A stretch of DNA of 64,000 bases, taken from assembly GCF_004342065.1 (NCBI RefSeq), contig NZ_SLZU01000014.1, positions 40,523 to 104,522 of the forward strand. Direction: 5' to 3'. Both the position numbers and the translations under genes were made by a program. The stretch comes from Primorskyibacter sedentarius (GTDB lineage: Bacteria > Pseudomonadota > Alphaproteobacteria > Rhodobacterales > Rhodobacteraceae). Shown here in pieces: positions 52,420-62,228 of the stretch. Within the stretch, counting starts at the first letter, position 1. Every line of letters starts with the position of its first letter. The notes under the pieces are model-generated. The model had not been told where the DNA came from. It ran no database searches and saw only the letters and a program-made list of their open reading frames with translations.

Positions 52420-53166
52420 TCAATTCCGTTCCACGATGCCGATGATCGGGCCAAGCCGCCAGCCGAAGTCACTGCGGTCAAGCTGCGGAGCATACAGGCG
52501 AGAGATGTTGCCGTCGAGGAACAGCGCGTTGGCCACGTCCAGTTCTTCGCGGAACAGCCGCCCGAATTCGTGAAAGGTGACCGCGTCATTCGAGATCGCA
52601 AAGACCACGCGGCGGCCATCAGGATCGGTCCCCACGCCGTTGCGGATGTATCGCGACGTACTGTCTGGCAGGAAGCGGGGGTGCAGCTCGCCGTCGATCA
52701 CCAGCATCGGGCCGGATTGCGTGGCATGCAGGCAGTCCGGGGCGGTGTCGACATAGTCCAGCGTCTCGATCACATCGGCGCGGTCTTCGCGGATGCAGAA
52801 TATCCCGTTGGGCAAAAGACCGAAATTGCCGGGGCCCGCATTGGGGATGACCCGCATCTGTTCCTGCCGGTCCTCGACATAGTGGCCGACCGGGGAGCGG
52901 TCGTCGTGATACATCCCGCCATTCATCGCAAAGCTCAACCTGGCGTCCTGCGTTGCGAGCTGTGCCGCGATGGCGGAGAAATGGCCATAAAGCGCGCCTT
53001 CCGGGCCGTTCAGGAACAGACGGATTTCCTCGGTTTGGGCGTCGGCCTCGCAGATGGTGAAGTCATTGCCTTCGAAAGAAATATCGCGGCACTCCACCGC
53101 CAGCGCCGGGCTGCTGACCAGCAAGCCCAACAGCCACGCCGCGACGCCTGACTTAATCCTCGACAT
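52420..53166 (-). CDS. Secreted phosphodiester glycosidase-family protein (NAGPA-like)
   Basis: A 248-residue exported protein with a clean signal peptide (residues 1-23, cleavage near A-L-A). The mature part has F-A-M-N-G-G-M-Y near residue 92, G-L-L-P-N-G-I-F near 130, S-G-P-M-L-V-I-D-G near 165 and N-A-L-F-L-D-G near 222, the core pattern of the NAGPA/DUF2233 domain. Members may cleave phosphodiester-linked sugars in the envelope; the substrate is unknown. The ATG at 53166 overlaps the rbfA end by 14 bases, so the two are probably co-transcribed. Confidence 0.85.
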   Translation of the reverse strand: MSRIKSGVAAWLLGLLVSSPALAVECRDISFEGNDFTICEADAQTEEIRLFLNGPEGALYGHFSAIAAQLATQDARLSFAMNGGMYHDDRSPVGHYVEDRQEQMRVIPNAGPGNFGLLPNGIFCIREDRADVIETLDYVDTAPDCLHATQSGPMLVIDGELHPRFLPDSTSRYIRNGVGTDPDGRRVVFAISNDAVTFHEFGRLFREELDVANALFLDGNISRLYAPQLDRSDFGWRLGPIIGIVERN

Positions 53167-53560
53167 CTCGACGCACGTCATCCTGCGCGAAAAGCCGACG
53201 GGTTTCATCCATGCGGTCGAAGGTTTCGTCCAGCCGAAAGCGCAGCTCTGGCGCGTATTTCAGTGTCAGCTTCTTCGACACGGCACGGCGAAGTTCGCCC
53301 TGGTTGCGCTTCAACAGCTCGACCACCTCTTCCTGCCCCTTGCCGCCAAGCGGCAAGACATAGGCAGTGGCGACCTTCAGGTCCGGTGAGGTGCGTACTT
53401 CGCCGACCGTGATCGACAGGCGGTTCAGGTCGGGATCGTGGATATCGCCGCGATTGAGCACATCCGACAGGGTGCGCCGAATCAACTCGCCCACGCGAAG
53501 CTGTCTTTGAGACGGGCCGGAGCCCTCGGAGAAACGGTTCTTTGCCATAGGGGTGGACAT
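53153..53560 (-). CDS. rbfA: Ribosome-binding factor A
   Basis: A 135-residue KH-like protein that helps mature the 16S rRNA 5' end. [14 protein letters not shown] near residue 22, the [13 protein letters not shown] segment near 50 and F-R-L-D-E-T-F-D near 108 match the family. The ATG at 53560 has GGAA upstream at good spacing; 53548 (M-A-K-N-R-F) is also possible and matches many relatives. It starts the leftward cluster with truB and is divergent from dapB. Confidence 0.93.
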   Translation of the reverse strand: MSTPMAKNRFSEGSGPSQRQLRVGELIRRTLSDVLNRGDIHDPDLNRLSITVGEVRTSPDLKVATAYVLPLGGKGQEEVVELLKRNQGELRRAVSKKLTLKYAPELRFRLDETFDRMDETRRLFAQDDVRRDVED

Positions 53561-53631
53561 ATGCGTTCCGCAGGGCTTTGCCAAGCTGTCGCCGCTTCGC
53601 TATTGAGGCGCAAAGCGAAGGAGTGCTGAAG

Positions 53632-54447
53632 ATGACCGACCTGCCGGGGATTGTTGTGACCGGGGCCTCGGGCCGCATGGGGCAGATGCTGATCCGGATG
53701 ATCGCCGAAAGCGGTACCGCCCGGCTGGTGGGCGCGCTGGAGCGTCCCGGCCATGATTGGGTGGGCCGGGATATCGGCGCAGCCATGGGAGGCGCGCCTC
53801 TGGGCGTCACGGTCGAGGATGATCCGTTGGAAGCCTTCGCCCGGGCACAGGCCGTGGTGGATTTCACCTCTCCGTCGGCGACCGTGGAATTTGCAGGTCT
53901 CGCCGCGCAGGCCCGCGCCGTTCACGTGATCGGCACGACCGGGCTGGCGAAGGAAGACCTCGACGCGATCAAGCTTGCGGCGCATCACGCGGTGATCGTA
54001 CGGGCAGGCAATATGAGCCTGGGTGTCAACCTGCTGGTGCAGTTGACCAAGCGGGTTGCCGCGGCCCTTGACGAAGATTTCGATATCGAAGTGGTCGAAG
54101 CGCACCACAACCGCAAGGTCGACGCTCCCTCGGGGACGGCCCTGATGCTGGGCGAGGCTGCGGCCGAAGGGCGGGGTGTGTCGCTTGACGACGTGTCCGA
54201 CCGTGGCCGCGATGGGATCACCGGCGCGCGCAAGCCCGGCGATATCGGCTTTTCCGCCATTCGCGGCGGCGACATTGTGGGCGAACATGACGTGATCTTT
54301 GCCGGGCAGGGCGAGCGCTTGATCCTGCGCCATGTCGCTTCGGACCGGTCCTTGTTTGCACGCGGTGCGCTGCGGGCGGCGCTTTGGGGGCAGGACAAGA
54401 CGCCCGGCGAATATGACATGCTCGACGTTCTTGGTTTGAAAGACTGA
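53632..54447 (+). CDS. dapB: 4-hydroxy-tetrahydrodipicolinate reductase
   Basis: A 271-residue NAD(P)H-dependent enzyme of lysine and diaminopimelate synthesis. The nucleotide loop G-A-S-G-R-M-G is at about residues 11-17, F-T-S-P-S-A near 83 and the catalytic [15 protein letters not shown] near 160. The end [11 protein letters not shown] is typical. GAAGGAG precedes the ATG. It is a single gene followed by a 13-bp perfect inverted repeat. Confidence 0.96.
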   Translation: MTDLPGIVVTGASGRMGQMLIRMIAESGTARLVGALERPGHDWVGRDIGAAMGGAPLGVTVEDDPLEAFARAQAVVDFTSPSATVEFAGLAAQARAVHVIGTTGLAKEDLDAIKLAAHHAVIVRAGNMSLGVNLLVQLTKRVAAALDEDFDIEVVEAHHNRKVDAPSGTALMLGEAAAEGRGVSLDDVSDRGRDGITGARKPGDIGFSAIRGGDIVGEHDVIFAGQGERLILRHVASDRSLFARGALRAALWGQDKTPGEYDMLDVLGLKD

Positions 54448-54472
54448 CGGTGGGGGCCTCGTCCTTCCCCGT

Positions 54473-54506
54473 GCATCTTCGCGATCAGATTTTATCGCGA
54501 AGATGC
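54473..54506. terminator. Perfect 13-bp hairpin downstream of dapB
   Basis: GCATCTTCGCGAT and ATCGCGAAGATGC flank an eight-base T-rich loop, 25 bases after the dapB stop. The stem is strong but no T-run follows it on either strand, so it may stop exonucleases or act as a Rho-assisted terminator rather than a classical one. Confidence 0.5.
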
Positions 54507-54633
54507 TGCAGGTGGCGCCTTATGGCTCACCCGTGCGCCTTCGGTTGGGGATGAAACGCCCCGGCCGATAGTGCAAAACCGTCAAGTGCAGGCAGGCCGA
54601 CTTGCGGCGCATCAACCTGCTTTTGCGCGTCGG

Positions 54634-54819
54634 TCAGAAATCGATCGCGAGGCCCTTGTTTTCCCAGTCGCCGTAGCGCACGGGTTCCGGGCCGTCGCGT
54701 CCGCCAAGCTCCTTGGGCAGGGATTTCCCCTCGGCAGCGGCTTTCTTGCGGCGCTCTTCGGCTTCGGCAAGTGCGCGCTGCGCGGCAGGCGGTAGATCCG
54801 GGTTGGACGACTGGTTCAT
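54634..54819 (-). CDS. DUF1674 protein, SdhAF4-like succinate dehydrogenase assembly factor
   Basis: A 61-residue protein ending in the highly conserved block K-E-L-G-G-R-D-G-P-E-P-V-R-Y-G-D-W-E and K-G-L-A-I-D-F. In mitochondria and yeast this family (SDHAF4) protects flavinated succinate dehydrogenase subunit A before complex assembly. The bacterial role is inferred from that. The N-terminal half is Ala/Glu-rich and probably disordered. The ATG at 54819 has AAGGGA upstream. It is divergent from rsmB, with no sdh genes nearby. Confidence 0.85.
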   Translation of the reverse strand: MNQSSNPDLPPAAQRALAEAEERRKKAAAEGKSLPKELGGRDGPEPVRYGDWENKGLAIDF

Positions 54820-54902
54820 CGGACATGTTCCCTTGTGGTTTGCCTCCTGATATACGCCCGCATCACCGGGGAGCAAGCCCGGCCCCACCCCGGAGAGCTG
54901 TC

Positions 54903-56171
54903 ATGACCAAGCCCCAAAAGCCTATGAGCGCGCGCCGCATGGCCCTGCGCCTGCTTGACCAGGTGCTCGAAAAGCGCTGCCTGCTGTCCGAAGTGACCCA
55001 GGGCCCCGCATGGGACGCGATGGCCCCGCAGGACCGCGCCGCGGCGCAGCGCCTGACGCTGGATGTGCTGCGCGGGCTGGAACGCGCTGACCGGCTGCTC
55101 AAGCCGCATCTGCGCAAGGCGCCGCCGGTTTCCGTGCAGAACGTGCTGCGGCTCGCGGTGGTCGAGCTGTGCATGGGTGGTGCTGCGCATGGCGTGGTCA
55201 ACGAGGCGGTCACCCTTGTTGGAAGCGATCAGAAGACGCGGCACCTGAAGGGGCTTGTGAACGCTGTCCTGCGCAAGCTGGTGGATGCCGCGCCTGCAGA
55301 ATGGGCCATTTTGCGTGTGCCGCGCCTGCCGAAATGGCTGCGCGGCCCGTTGGTTGCGGCATGGGGCGGCGAAGCTGTGCTTGCCATGGAGGCGGCGCAT
55401 TTTGCGGGCGCACCGCTGGATCTGACGGCAAAGGGCGATCCGCAGGCGCTGGCTGAGGCGACCGGCGGCACGCTGCTGCCGACCGGGTCGGTGCGCCTGT
55501 CTGCCGGGGGGCAGGTTTCGGCGCTGCCCGGCTATGACGAGGGCACGTTCTGGGTTCAGGACGCCGCCGCCGCCTTGCCCGCGCGCCTGCTGAATGCGCA
55601 ACCGGGCGAAACCGTGCTGGACATGTGCGCGGCCCCGGGTGGCAAGACGATGCAACTGGCGGCCGCGGGCGCCTCTGTCACGGCGCTCGACATTTCGGAA
55701 CAGCGTATGGCGCGCGTGCGCCAGAACCTGTCGCGCACCGGGTTGAAGGCAGAGATTGTCACCGAGGACGGGCTGGAGCACCAAGGCAGCTATGACGCGA
55801 TCCTGCTGGATGCGCCCTGTTCGGCCACCGGCACGATCCGGCGCCATCCGGACCTTCCCCATGCGCGCGAAGGCGATGAGATTGGCGGGCTTATCGCCTT
55901 GCAGGCGGCTATGCTGGATCATGCCGTTCAATTGCTGAAACCGGGCGGCCGAATGGTCTTTTGCACCTGTTCGCTGATTCCCGACGAGGGCGAGTGCCAG
56001 GTCGAAGAGGCGCTGGCGCGCCACCCGGAGCTGAAGGTCGTCGCCCCGAACCTGCCGGGGGTAGAACCGGACTGGATCACGCCAGAGGGCGGGGTGCGGC
56101 TGCGCCCTGACTATTGGTCCGACACGGGCGGTATGGACGGGTTTTACATGGCGCTGCTGACCAAGGCTTGA
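54903..56171 (+). CDS. rsmB: 16S rRNA (cytosine-5) methyltransferase RsmB
   Basis: A 422-residue protein. The N-terminal part (residues about 10-130) is a NusB-like RNA-binding domain and the C-terminal part an S-adenosylmethionine methyltransferase. D-M-C-A-A-P-G-G-K-T near residue 241 binds SAM, L-L-D-A-P-C-S-A-T-G near 302 holds one cysteine and F-C-T-C-S-L near 357 the catalytic cysteine. The family modifies C967 of 16S rRNA in E. coli. GGAGA precedes the ATG at 54903. It starts the rightward block leading to purH. Confidence 0.92.
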   Translation: MTKPQKPMSARRMALRLLDQVLEKRCLLSEVTQGPAWDAMAPQDRAAAQRLTLDVLRGLERADRLLKPHLRKAPPVSVQNVLRLAVVELCMGGAAHGVVNEAVTLVGSDQKTRHLKGLVNAVLRKLVDAAPAEWAILRVPRLPKWLRGPLVAAWGGEAVLAMEAAHFAGAPLDLTAKGDPQALAEATGGTLLPTGSVRLSAGGQVSALPGYDEGTFWVQDAAAALPARLLNAQPGETVLDMCAAPGGKTMQLAAAGASVTALDISEQRMARVRQNLSRTGLKAEIVTEDGLEHQGSYDAILLDAPCSATGTIRRHPDLPHAREGDEIGGLIALQAAMLDHAVQLLKPGGRMVFCTCSLIPDEGECQVEEALARHPELKVVAPNLPGVEPDWITPEGGVRLRPDYWSDTGGMDGFYMALLTKA

Positions 56172-56294
56172 TCGCCTCAGGTTCTGACCCCGCCACAGAT
56201 CGCTTTCGAAGGTGACTTGGCGACAATCACAGGGTAAGCTTTTGCCAGAATGCGGCACGTAGAGGCCGCCTGAGGGCTGAGCGCAGGGCAACGA

Positions 56295-58070
56295 ATGGCC
56301 GACTCCCAAAGCTGGTCAGCGCGGCGAATGCGCTGGATGAATCGTCTGCATGCGCGTCTGTGCACGCGGGCAGCAACCGCAACCGCATTCAAACTCCAGC
56401 CGGAACCACGCACCGTCGGCAGCTATGCCAGAGGGCGCCAGCTGGTCGCCGGGAACCTGCAATTCGCAGGTCATCTTCTGGAAGCCCGGGGCGCGATGCT
56501 GTGGGATCTCGACCCGCCCGATGCGGCGTTCGAGGAGGAAATCCACGGCTTTGCATGGCTCGACGATCTGGCCGCAGTCGGCGATCCCGCAGCAAGGGAG
56601 GTGGCGCAGCGTTGGCTTTGGGGCTGGATCACCCGCTATGGCAAGGGGCAGGGGCCAGGCTGGGTGCCGGAACTGACCGGGCGTCGCCTGATACGCTGGA
56701 TCCATCACGCGATCTTTCTGTTGCGCGGGATCGAACGGCCCCAATCGCAGGCCTTCTTTCGCATTCTGGCGCAGCAGACAGAGTTCGTTGGTCGGCGCTG
56801 GCAGGCAACGCCACCGGGCGTGGCACGGTTCGAGGCGCTTACAGGTCTGCTTTATGCAGGGTTGTCGCTGGACGGGATGGAGCGGCACGTCCTTCCCGCG
56901 CGGCGCGCACTGAGCGAGGAATGTCGCATTCAGGTCGACGATCAGGGCGGAATTCCCACCCGCAACCCCGAAGAACTTCTGGAGGTTTTCACCTTGCTGA
57001 CTTGGGCCTGTTCGTCCCTCGACGAGGCGGGCAAACTGCCGGAAGAGCCGCATATGGCCGCGATCGACCGAATCGCGCCGACATTGCGCACGCTGCGCCA
57101 TTCCGACGGCGGGCTGGCGCGGTTCCACGGTGGCGGGCGCGGGCTTGACGGGCGGCTGGATCAGGCGCTGGCGATGTCAGGTGCCAAGAACCGCCATGCC
57201 GACGGGCTGGCGATGGGCTATGCCCGGCTTTCGGCGGGCCGCACGAGCGTGGTCATTGATGCGGCAGCTCCGCCTTCGGGGGCGGCGTCGCTCAAGGCAC
57301 ATGCCTCGACGCTGGCATTCGAGCTGACCTCCGGCCGCCGCCCTCTCATCGTCAATTGCGGCTCTGGCGCTGTTTTCGGTGAGGATTGGCGCAGGGCCGG
57401 CCGGGCGACACCGTCGCATTCCACGCTGACGCTTGACGGCTATTCCAGTGCGCGGCTTGGCAAACCCGGCATGATCGGGGCCACGCGGCATGAGGCACTG
57501 GAGGATACGCCGCGCGAAGTGCCGATCCAGATCACCCATGCGCCGGACGGCATCCGCTTTGAGGGCGGCCATGACGGGTATCGCAAGACCCACGGGCTGA
57601 CCCATGTCCGCACGCTTGAGATGACATTCGATGGCAGGGCGATCGTCGGTGAGGATCTGCTGATGTCGCTGGACGATCCCGACCAACGGCTTTTTGACCG
57701 GCGCCTTGATGCATCCGGGCTCGAAGGGGTACCGTTCAGCATCCGTTTTCACCTGCATCCGGAAATTGACAGCACGCTGGATATGGGCGGAACCGCCGTG
57801 TCCATGGCGCTGCGGTCGGGGGAAATCTGGATTTTCCGACACGAAGGAAGCGCAGAAATGACGCTCGAACCCTCGGTTTATCTGGAAAAAGGGCGTTTGA
57901 GGCCCCGCGCGACGAAACAGGTCGTTTTATCTGGCCGCGCCATGGAGTATGCGACGCGCATCCGATGGTCGCTGGCCAAGCCGCAGGACACCGCAGTTGC
58001 GATCCGCGATCTTGCCCGCGATGACATCGAGCTACCGACCTTAAGCAGACCTGGGACAGCCGACACATGA
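56295..58070 (+). CDS. Heparinase II/III-family protein
   Basis: A 591-residue protein. The first half is an alpha/alpha-toroid-like helical region with many Trp and Arg residues (for example R-L-I-R-W-I-H-H-A near residue 133). The second half is the beta-rich heparinase II/III-like domain (S-H-S-T-L-T-L-D near 375 and G-G-H-D-G-Y near 415). It lacks an obvious signal peptide. The gene is widely conserved in alphaproteobacteria between rsmB and purH, so it may act on the cell's own envelope polysaccharide rather than as a catabolic lyase; this is inference. It overlaps purH by four bases. Confidence 0.87.
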   Translation: MADSQSWSARRMRWMNRLHARLCTRAATATAFKLQPEPRTVGSYARGRQLVAGNLQFAGHLLEARGAMLWDLDPPDAAFEEEIHGFAWLDDLAAVGDPAAREVAQRWLWGWITRYGKGQGPGWVPELTGRRLIRWIHHAIFLLRGIERPQSQAFFRILAQQTEFVGRRWQATPPGVARFEALTGLLYAGLSLDGMERHVLPARRALSEECRIQVDDQGGIPTRNPEELLEVFTLLTWACSSLDEAGKLPEEPHMAAIDRIAPTLRTLRHSDGGLARFHGGGRGLDGRLDQALAMSGAKNRHADGLAMGYARLSAGRTSVVIDAAAPPSGAASLKAHASTLAFELTSGRRPLIVNCGSGAVFGEDWRRAGRATPSHSTLTLDGYSSARLGKPGMIGATRHEALEDTPREVPIQITHAPDGIRFEGGHDGYRKTHGLTHVRTLEMTFDGRAIVGEDLLMSLDDPDQRLFDRRLDASGLEGVPFSIRFHLHPEIDSTLDMGGTAVSMALRSGEIWIFRHEGSAEMTLEPSVYLEKGRLRPRATKQVVLSGRAMEYATRIRWSLAKPQDTAVAIRDLARDDIELPTLSRPGTADT

Positions 58071-59668
58071 CAGAAAACACAGCCAACCTCGCCCCCGTGC
58101 AACGCGTATTGATTTCCGTATCCGACAAGACCGGCCTTGTGGATCTGGCCCGCGCCCTGGCCGAACGCGGCGTCGAACTTCTGTCCACCGGTGGCAGCGC
58201 CAAGGCGATCCGCGATGCCGGGATTGCCGTTCGGGACGTGGCCGATGTGACAGGCTTTCCCGAGATGATGGATGGGCGCGTGAAGACCTTGCATCCGATG
58301 GTGCATGGTGGCCTGCTGGCGCTGCGTGACAACGCGGATCACGTAGCGGCGATGGACGAACACGGCATTGGCGCGATCGACCTGCTGGTGGTGAACCTGT
58401 ACCCGTTCGAGGAAACCGTCGCCAAGGGTGCCGATTACGACACCTGCATCGAGAATATCGATATCGGCGGTCCTGCGATGATCCGCGCGGCAGCCAAGAA
58501 CCACGGCTTCGTCACCACCATTGTGGATGTCGAGGATTACGACGCGCTCTTGGCCGAACTGGATGCCAATGAAGGTCAGACGAGCTATGCCTTCCGTCAG
58601 AAAATGGCGCAGATCGCCTATGCGCGGACCGGTGCCTATGACGCGGCTGTGTCCACCTGGATGGCGGATGCGCTGGGCGAGGCGACCCCGCGTCGCCGCG
58701 TGGTTGCCGGAACGCTGGCACAGTCGCTGCGGTATGGCGAGAACCCGCACCAGTCGGCGGCCTTTTATACCGATGGATCGGCCCGCCCCGGCGTATCGAC
58801 CGCGATGCAGCATCAGGGCAAAGAGCTGTCCTACAACAACATCAATGACACGGATGCGGCGTTCGAGCTGGTGTCCGAATTCCTGCCGGAAAATGGCCCG
58901 GCCTGCGCGATCATCAAACACGCCAATCCTTGCGGCGTGGCACGTGGCGAGACGCTGAAGCAAGCCTATCAGCGCGCCTTCGATTGCGACCGGACCTCTG
59001 CCTTTGGTGGCATCATCGCGCTAAACGGCACGCTGGATGGCGACACCGCCGAATCGATCTCCGAGATATTCACCGAAGTGGTTATCGCCCCCGATGCCGA
59101 TCAGGCGGCGCGCGACATCTTTGCCAAGAAGAAGAACCTGCGCCTGCTGACCACCAACGGTCTGTCCAACCCGGCACTTGCCGGCCTGACCTATCGGCAG
59201 GTTTCTGGCGGCATGCTGGTGCAGGACCGCGATAACGGCGCCATCACGCTGGACGATCTGAAAGTCGTGACCAAAAAGGCGCCAGACGACGCACAACTGG
59301 CTGATCTGCTCTTTGCCTGGAAAGTCGCCAAACACGTCAAGTCCAACGCCATTGTCTATGTCAAGGATGGCGCCACCGTGGGCGTTGGCGCTGGCCAGAT
59401 GAGCCGCGTTGACAGCACGCGCATTGCCGCGCGCAAATCGCAGGACATGGCAGAGGTTCTGGGCCTGTCCGCGCCCTTGACGCAAGGGTCTGTTGTGGCG
59501 TCCGACGCGTTCTTCCCCTTCCCCGACGGGCTGCTGACAGCGGCAGAGGCCGGGGCCGTCGCGGTGATCCAGCCCGGCGGTTCCATGCGCGATGACGAGG
59601 TGATCAAAGCCGCCGATGAGGCCGGGCTTGCGATGGTCTTTACCGGCATGCGGCATTTCCGTCATTGA
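58067..59668 (+). CDS. purH: Bifunctional AICAR formyltransferase/IMP cyclohydrolase
   Basis: A 533-residue enzyme for the last two steps of IMP synthesis. The N-terminal cyclohydrolase domain has S-V-S-D-K-T-G near residue 16, S-T-G-G-S-A-K near 43 and [14 protein letters not shown] near 130. The formyltransferase domain has the catalytic K-H-A-N-P-C-G-V-A near 284 and A-F-G-G-I-I-A-L-N near 310. The length is typical. An ATGA overlap couples it to the heparinase-like gene. Confidence 0.97.
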   Translation: MTENTANLAPVQRVLISVSDKTGLVDLARALAERGVELLSTGGSAKAIRDAGIAVRDVADVTGFPEMMDGRVKTLHPMVHGGLLALRDNADHVAAMDEHGIGAIDLLVVNLYPFEETVAKGADYDTCIENIDIGGPAMIRAAAKNHGFVTTIVDVEDYDALLAELDANEGQTSYAFRQKMAQIAYARTGAYDAAVSTWMADALGEATPRRRVVAGTLAQSLRYGENPHQSAAFYTDGSARPGVSTAMQHQGKELSYNNINDTDAAFELVSEFLPENGPACAIIKHANPCGVARGETLKQAYQRAFDCDRTSAFGGIIALNGTLDGDTAESISEIFTEVVIAPDADQAARDIFAKKKNLRLLTTNGLSNPALAGLTYRQVSGGMLVQDRDNGAITLDDLKVVTKKAPDDAQLADLLFAWKVAKHVKSNAIVYVKDGATVGVGAGQMSRVDSTRIAARKSQDMAEVLGLSAPLTQGSVVASDAFFPFPDGLLTAAEAGAVAVIQPGGSMRDDEVIKAADEAGLAMVFTGMRHFRH

Positions 59669-59708
59669 TGGGGCGACACACATATCGCGCGAAAGGGATG
59701 GGGCAGCG

Positions 59709-60203
59709 ATGAAACTGGTGTTCCTGTCCGCTTTCTGGACCTTCATGCTCGACCAGGCAACAAAATGGCTGGTCGTGCATTTCCTGGATCTGCGGTTCCG
59801 CGGCGAGATCGACGTCCTGCCGCCCCTGCTCAATTTCCGCATGGCGTGGAACAGGGGTGTGAATTTCGGCCTGTTTCAGGGTGACAGCGACATGGGGCGC
59901 TGGATCCTGATCAGCATCGCATTGGCGATCGTGGTTTTCGTTGTGATCTGGATCTGGCGCGATCCGCCGCGCAAATGGGGCCTGATCTCTGCGGGTCTTC
60001 TGATCGGTGGCGCGCTGGGGAATGTCATCGACAGGCTGCTTTACGGCGCGGTGGCCGATTTCCTGAACATGAGCTGCTGCGGGATCGAGAACCCGTTTGC
60101 CTTCAATGTCGCAGATGTGGCCATCTTCGTGGGTGCTGTGGGACTGGTGCTGTTCCCGGCGCCGCAGAAACCCGGCGGCAAGGCCGGAAAAAAGGCCCCG
60201 TGA
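59709..60203 (+). CDS. lspA: Lipoprotein signal peptidase II
   Basis: A 164-residue four-helix membrane aspartyl protease that removes signal peptides from prolipoproteins. The conserved N-x-G-V-N-F-G near residue 53 and the two catalytic Asp residues in N-V-I-D-R-L-L-Y-G near 105 and N-V-A-D-V-A-I near 130 are present. It lies 40 bp after purH and 53 bp before a predicted lipoprotein gene that would be one of its substrates. Confidence 0.95.
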   Translation: MKLVFLSAFWTFMLDQATKWLVVHFLDLRFRGEIDVLPPLLNFRMAWNRGVNFGLFQGDSDMGRWILISIALAIVVFVVIWIWRDPPRKWGLISAGLLIGGALGNVIDRLLYGAVADFLNMSCCGIENPFAFNVADVAIFVGAVGLVLFPAPQKPGGKAGKKAP

Positions 60204-60256
60204 CCTTGGGCGATCAATCGGATATGGCTGACATGATGACGATCAGGAGGGTGGCG

Positions 60257-60781
60257 ATGACTGGGCCGCACATTTGGGTGATGCTGGGAACGATGATGGC
60301 GCTGACCGCCTGCGGCGGGTACGAGCGTGACATCACCCTCCATGATCTGCGCAACAACCGGGGCACGCCTGAGGAATTCGCGATCGAGCCGAAGAAACCC
60401 CTGCTTGAACCGGCGAATTTCGCAGAACTGCCCGCACCCACGCCGGGCGGGGCCAACCGCACCGATCAGACGCCCAAACAGGACGCGGTCGCAGCACTGG
60501 GCGGCGATCCTTCGCGCCTGACACCGACAGATTCCGTGCCTGCGGGCGACGGTGCGCTGATCAATCATGCCAGCCGGCTGGGCCGTGACGGCAATGTGCG
60601 TCAGGATCTGGCTGCCGAGGATCTGGAATTCCGCAAGCGGAAGTCGCTCTTCACGTGGAAACTCTTCAAGGAAGACGAGTATAACCGCGCCTATCGCGCC
60701 CAGACGCTTGACCCTTACGGCACGGTAAATGCGGCCCGTCAGGCGGGCGCGCGCACACCGACCTCCCCGCCGGGCAACTAA
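60257..60781 (+). CDS. DUF3035 lipoprotein, BamF-like
   Basis: A 174-residue lipoprotein: a hydrophobic signal ending L-T-A-C-G-G near residue 20. The mature part is polar and contains R-G-T-P-E-E-F near 34 and a C-terminal R-A-Y-R-A-Q-T-L-D-P-Y. I recall this family (DUF3035) being equated with BamF, an alphaproteobacterial accessory of the outer-membrane beta-barrel assembly machine, but cannot check it. The ATG at 60257 is chosen over upstream ATGs (60224, 60233, 60236) because AGGAGG lies six bases before it. It precedes the two M16 peptidase genes. Confidence 0.8.
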   Translation: MTGPHIWVMLGTMMALTACGGYERDITLHDLRNNRGTPEEFAIEPKKPLLEPANFAELPAPTPGGANRTDQTPKQDAVAALGGDPSRLTPTDSVPAGDGALINHASRLGRDGNVRQDLAAEDLEFRKRKSLFTWKLFKEDEYNRAYRAQTLDPYGTVNAARQAGARTPTSPPGN

Positions 60782-60872
60782 AACGTCGCCCGGCCTGTCA
60801 CAAAGACGTGGTCGGGCTTGAAACCCCGCAGTTTGAGCGTAGCTTTGCCCTCACACCGTTTGGAGGATCTGC

Positions 60873-62228
60873 ATGCGCAATGCCGTCAAGGGGGCCGTCC
60901 TGGCCTTGATCGTGGCCACGGGGCTGGCCCATGCCGAAGAGGCTCCGGTACCACAGGATGACGTCACGACGTTCACGCTGGACAACGGCATGGAGGTGGT
61001 GGTGATCGAAGATCACCGTGCGCCGGTCGTCGTCAATATGGTGTGGTACAGGGCCGGATCAGCAGATGAACCCGCCGGTGCCTCTGGTGTCGCACACTTT
61101 CTGGAACACCTGCTGTTCAAGGGCACCGACACGCTTGAACCCGGCGAATTTTCCCGGACCGTGGCGCGCAACGGTGGGTCGGACAACGCCTTTACCAGCT
61201 ACGATTACACCGCGTATTTCCAGCGCGTGGCCGCTGACCGGCTGGAATTGATGATGCGGATGGAGGCGGACCGGATGGTCAACCTCAACCTCGACGAAGA
61301 AGACATCCTGACAGAGCGCGAAGTCATCATCGAAGAGCGCAACCAGCGGACCGAAAACGACCCCGGCGCCCTGTTCGGAGAACAGCGCAACGCGGCGCTT
61401 TACATGAACCACCGTTACGGCATCCCCATCATCGGCTGGCGGCACGAGATGGTGACGTTGGATCTGCAGGACGCGCTTGATTATTACGAAACATACTACG
61501 CCCCCAACAACGCGATCCTCGTGGTCGCGGGCGATGTCGAACCCGAAGAGGTGCGCGCGCTGGCGACCGAGCAATTCGGCCCGCTGCCCCCGAACCCCGA
61601 GCTTTCGCCCCGCGCCCGGCCTGACGAGCCACCGCAACTGGCCGAACGGCGGCTGACCTTCCGCGACGCGCGTGTGGCCCAACCCTATGTCAGCCGCGTC
61701 TACCTTGCACCCTCGCGCAATGCGGGCGATCAGCGCGATGCCGCGGCGCTGACCCTGCTGGCAGAGGTTCTGGGCGGTGGGCAAACCTCGAAACTCGTGC
61801 GGGCACTGACCTTCGACAGCCAGACCGCCGTCTGGGCCGGGGCCTTTTACGACGATACCCGGCTGGATGAGAGCAGTTTCGGGGTTGCAGTTGTTCCGAG
61901 TGACGGCGTTTCCCTGCAAGAGGCCGAGGACGCGATGGACCGCGTGATCGCCGAATTTCTCGCTGAAGGTGTCGACGAAGCGCAGCTTGACCGGATCAAG
62001 ATGCAGCTGCGCGCCCAGACCATCTATGCGCGTGACAATGTCGAACGGCTCGCAAATCGCTACGGGCAGGCGCTTGCCATCGGTCTGACGGTCGAGGATG
62101 TGCAGGATTGGCCAAACATCCTGCAATCCATCACCGGCGAAGAGATCATCGCGGCCGCCCGCAAGGTGTTTGACCGCAACCAATCGGTGACCGGATGGCT
62201 GACCACCCCCGAGGAGGTAACGCAATGA
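60873..62228 (+). CDS. M16 family zinc metallopeptidase (active subunit)
   Basis: A 451-residue secreted protein with a signal peptide (cleavage near A-H-A, about residue 21). The inverted zinc motif H-F-L-E-H is at about residue 75 with the downstream Glu in L-T-E-R-E-V-I-I-E-E-R. The rest is the usual two-domain M16B fold. With the next gene it resembles heterodimeric M16B pairs such as processing-peptidase-like enzymes. It should degrade peptides in the periplasm. TGGAGG precedes the ATG and the end overlaps the partner gene by four bases. Confidence 0.93.
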   Translation: MRNAVKGAVLALIVATGLAHAEEAPVPQDDVTTFTLDNGMEVVVIEDHRAPVVVNMVWYRAGSADEPAGASGVAHFLEHLLFKGTDTLEPGEFSRTVARNGGSDNAFTSYDYTAYFQRVAADRLELMMRMEADRMVNLNLDEEDILTEREVIIEERNQRTENDPGALFGEQRNAALYMNHRYGIPIIGWRHEMVTLDLQDALDYYETYYAPNNAILVVAGDVEPEEVRALATEQFGPLPPNPELSPRARPDEPPQLAERRLTFRDARVAQPYVSRVYLAPSRNAGDQRDAAALTLLAEVLGGGQTSKLVRALTFDSQTAVWAGAFYDDTRLDESSFGVAVVPSDGVSLQEAEDAMDRVIAEFLAEGVDEAQLDRIKMQLRAQTIYARDNVERLANRYGQALAIGLTVEDVQDWPNILQSITGEEIIAAARKVFDRNQSVTGWLTTPEEVTQ

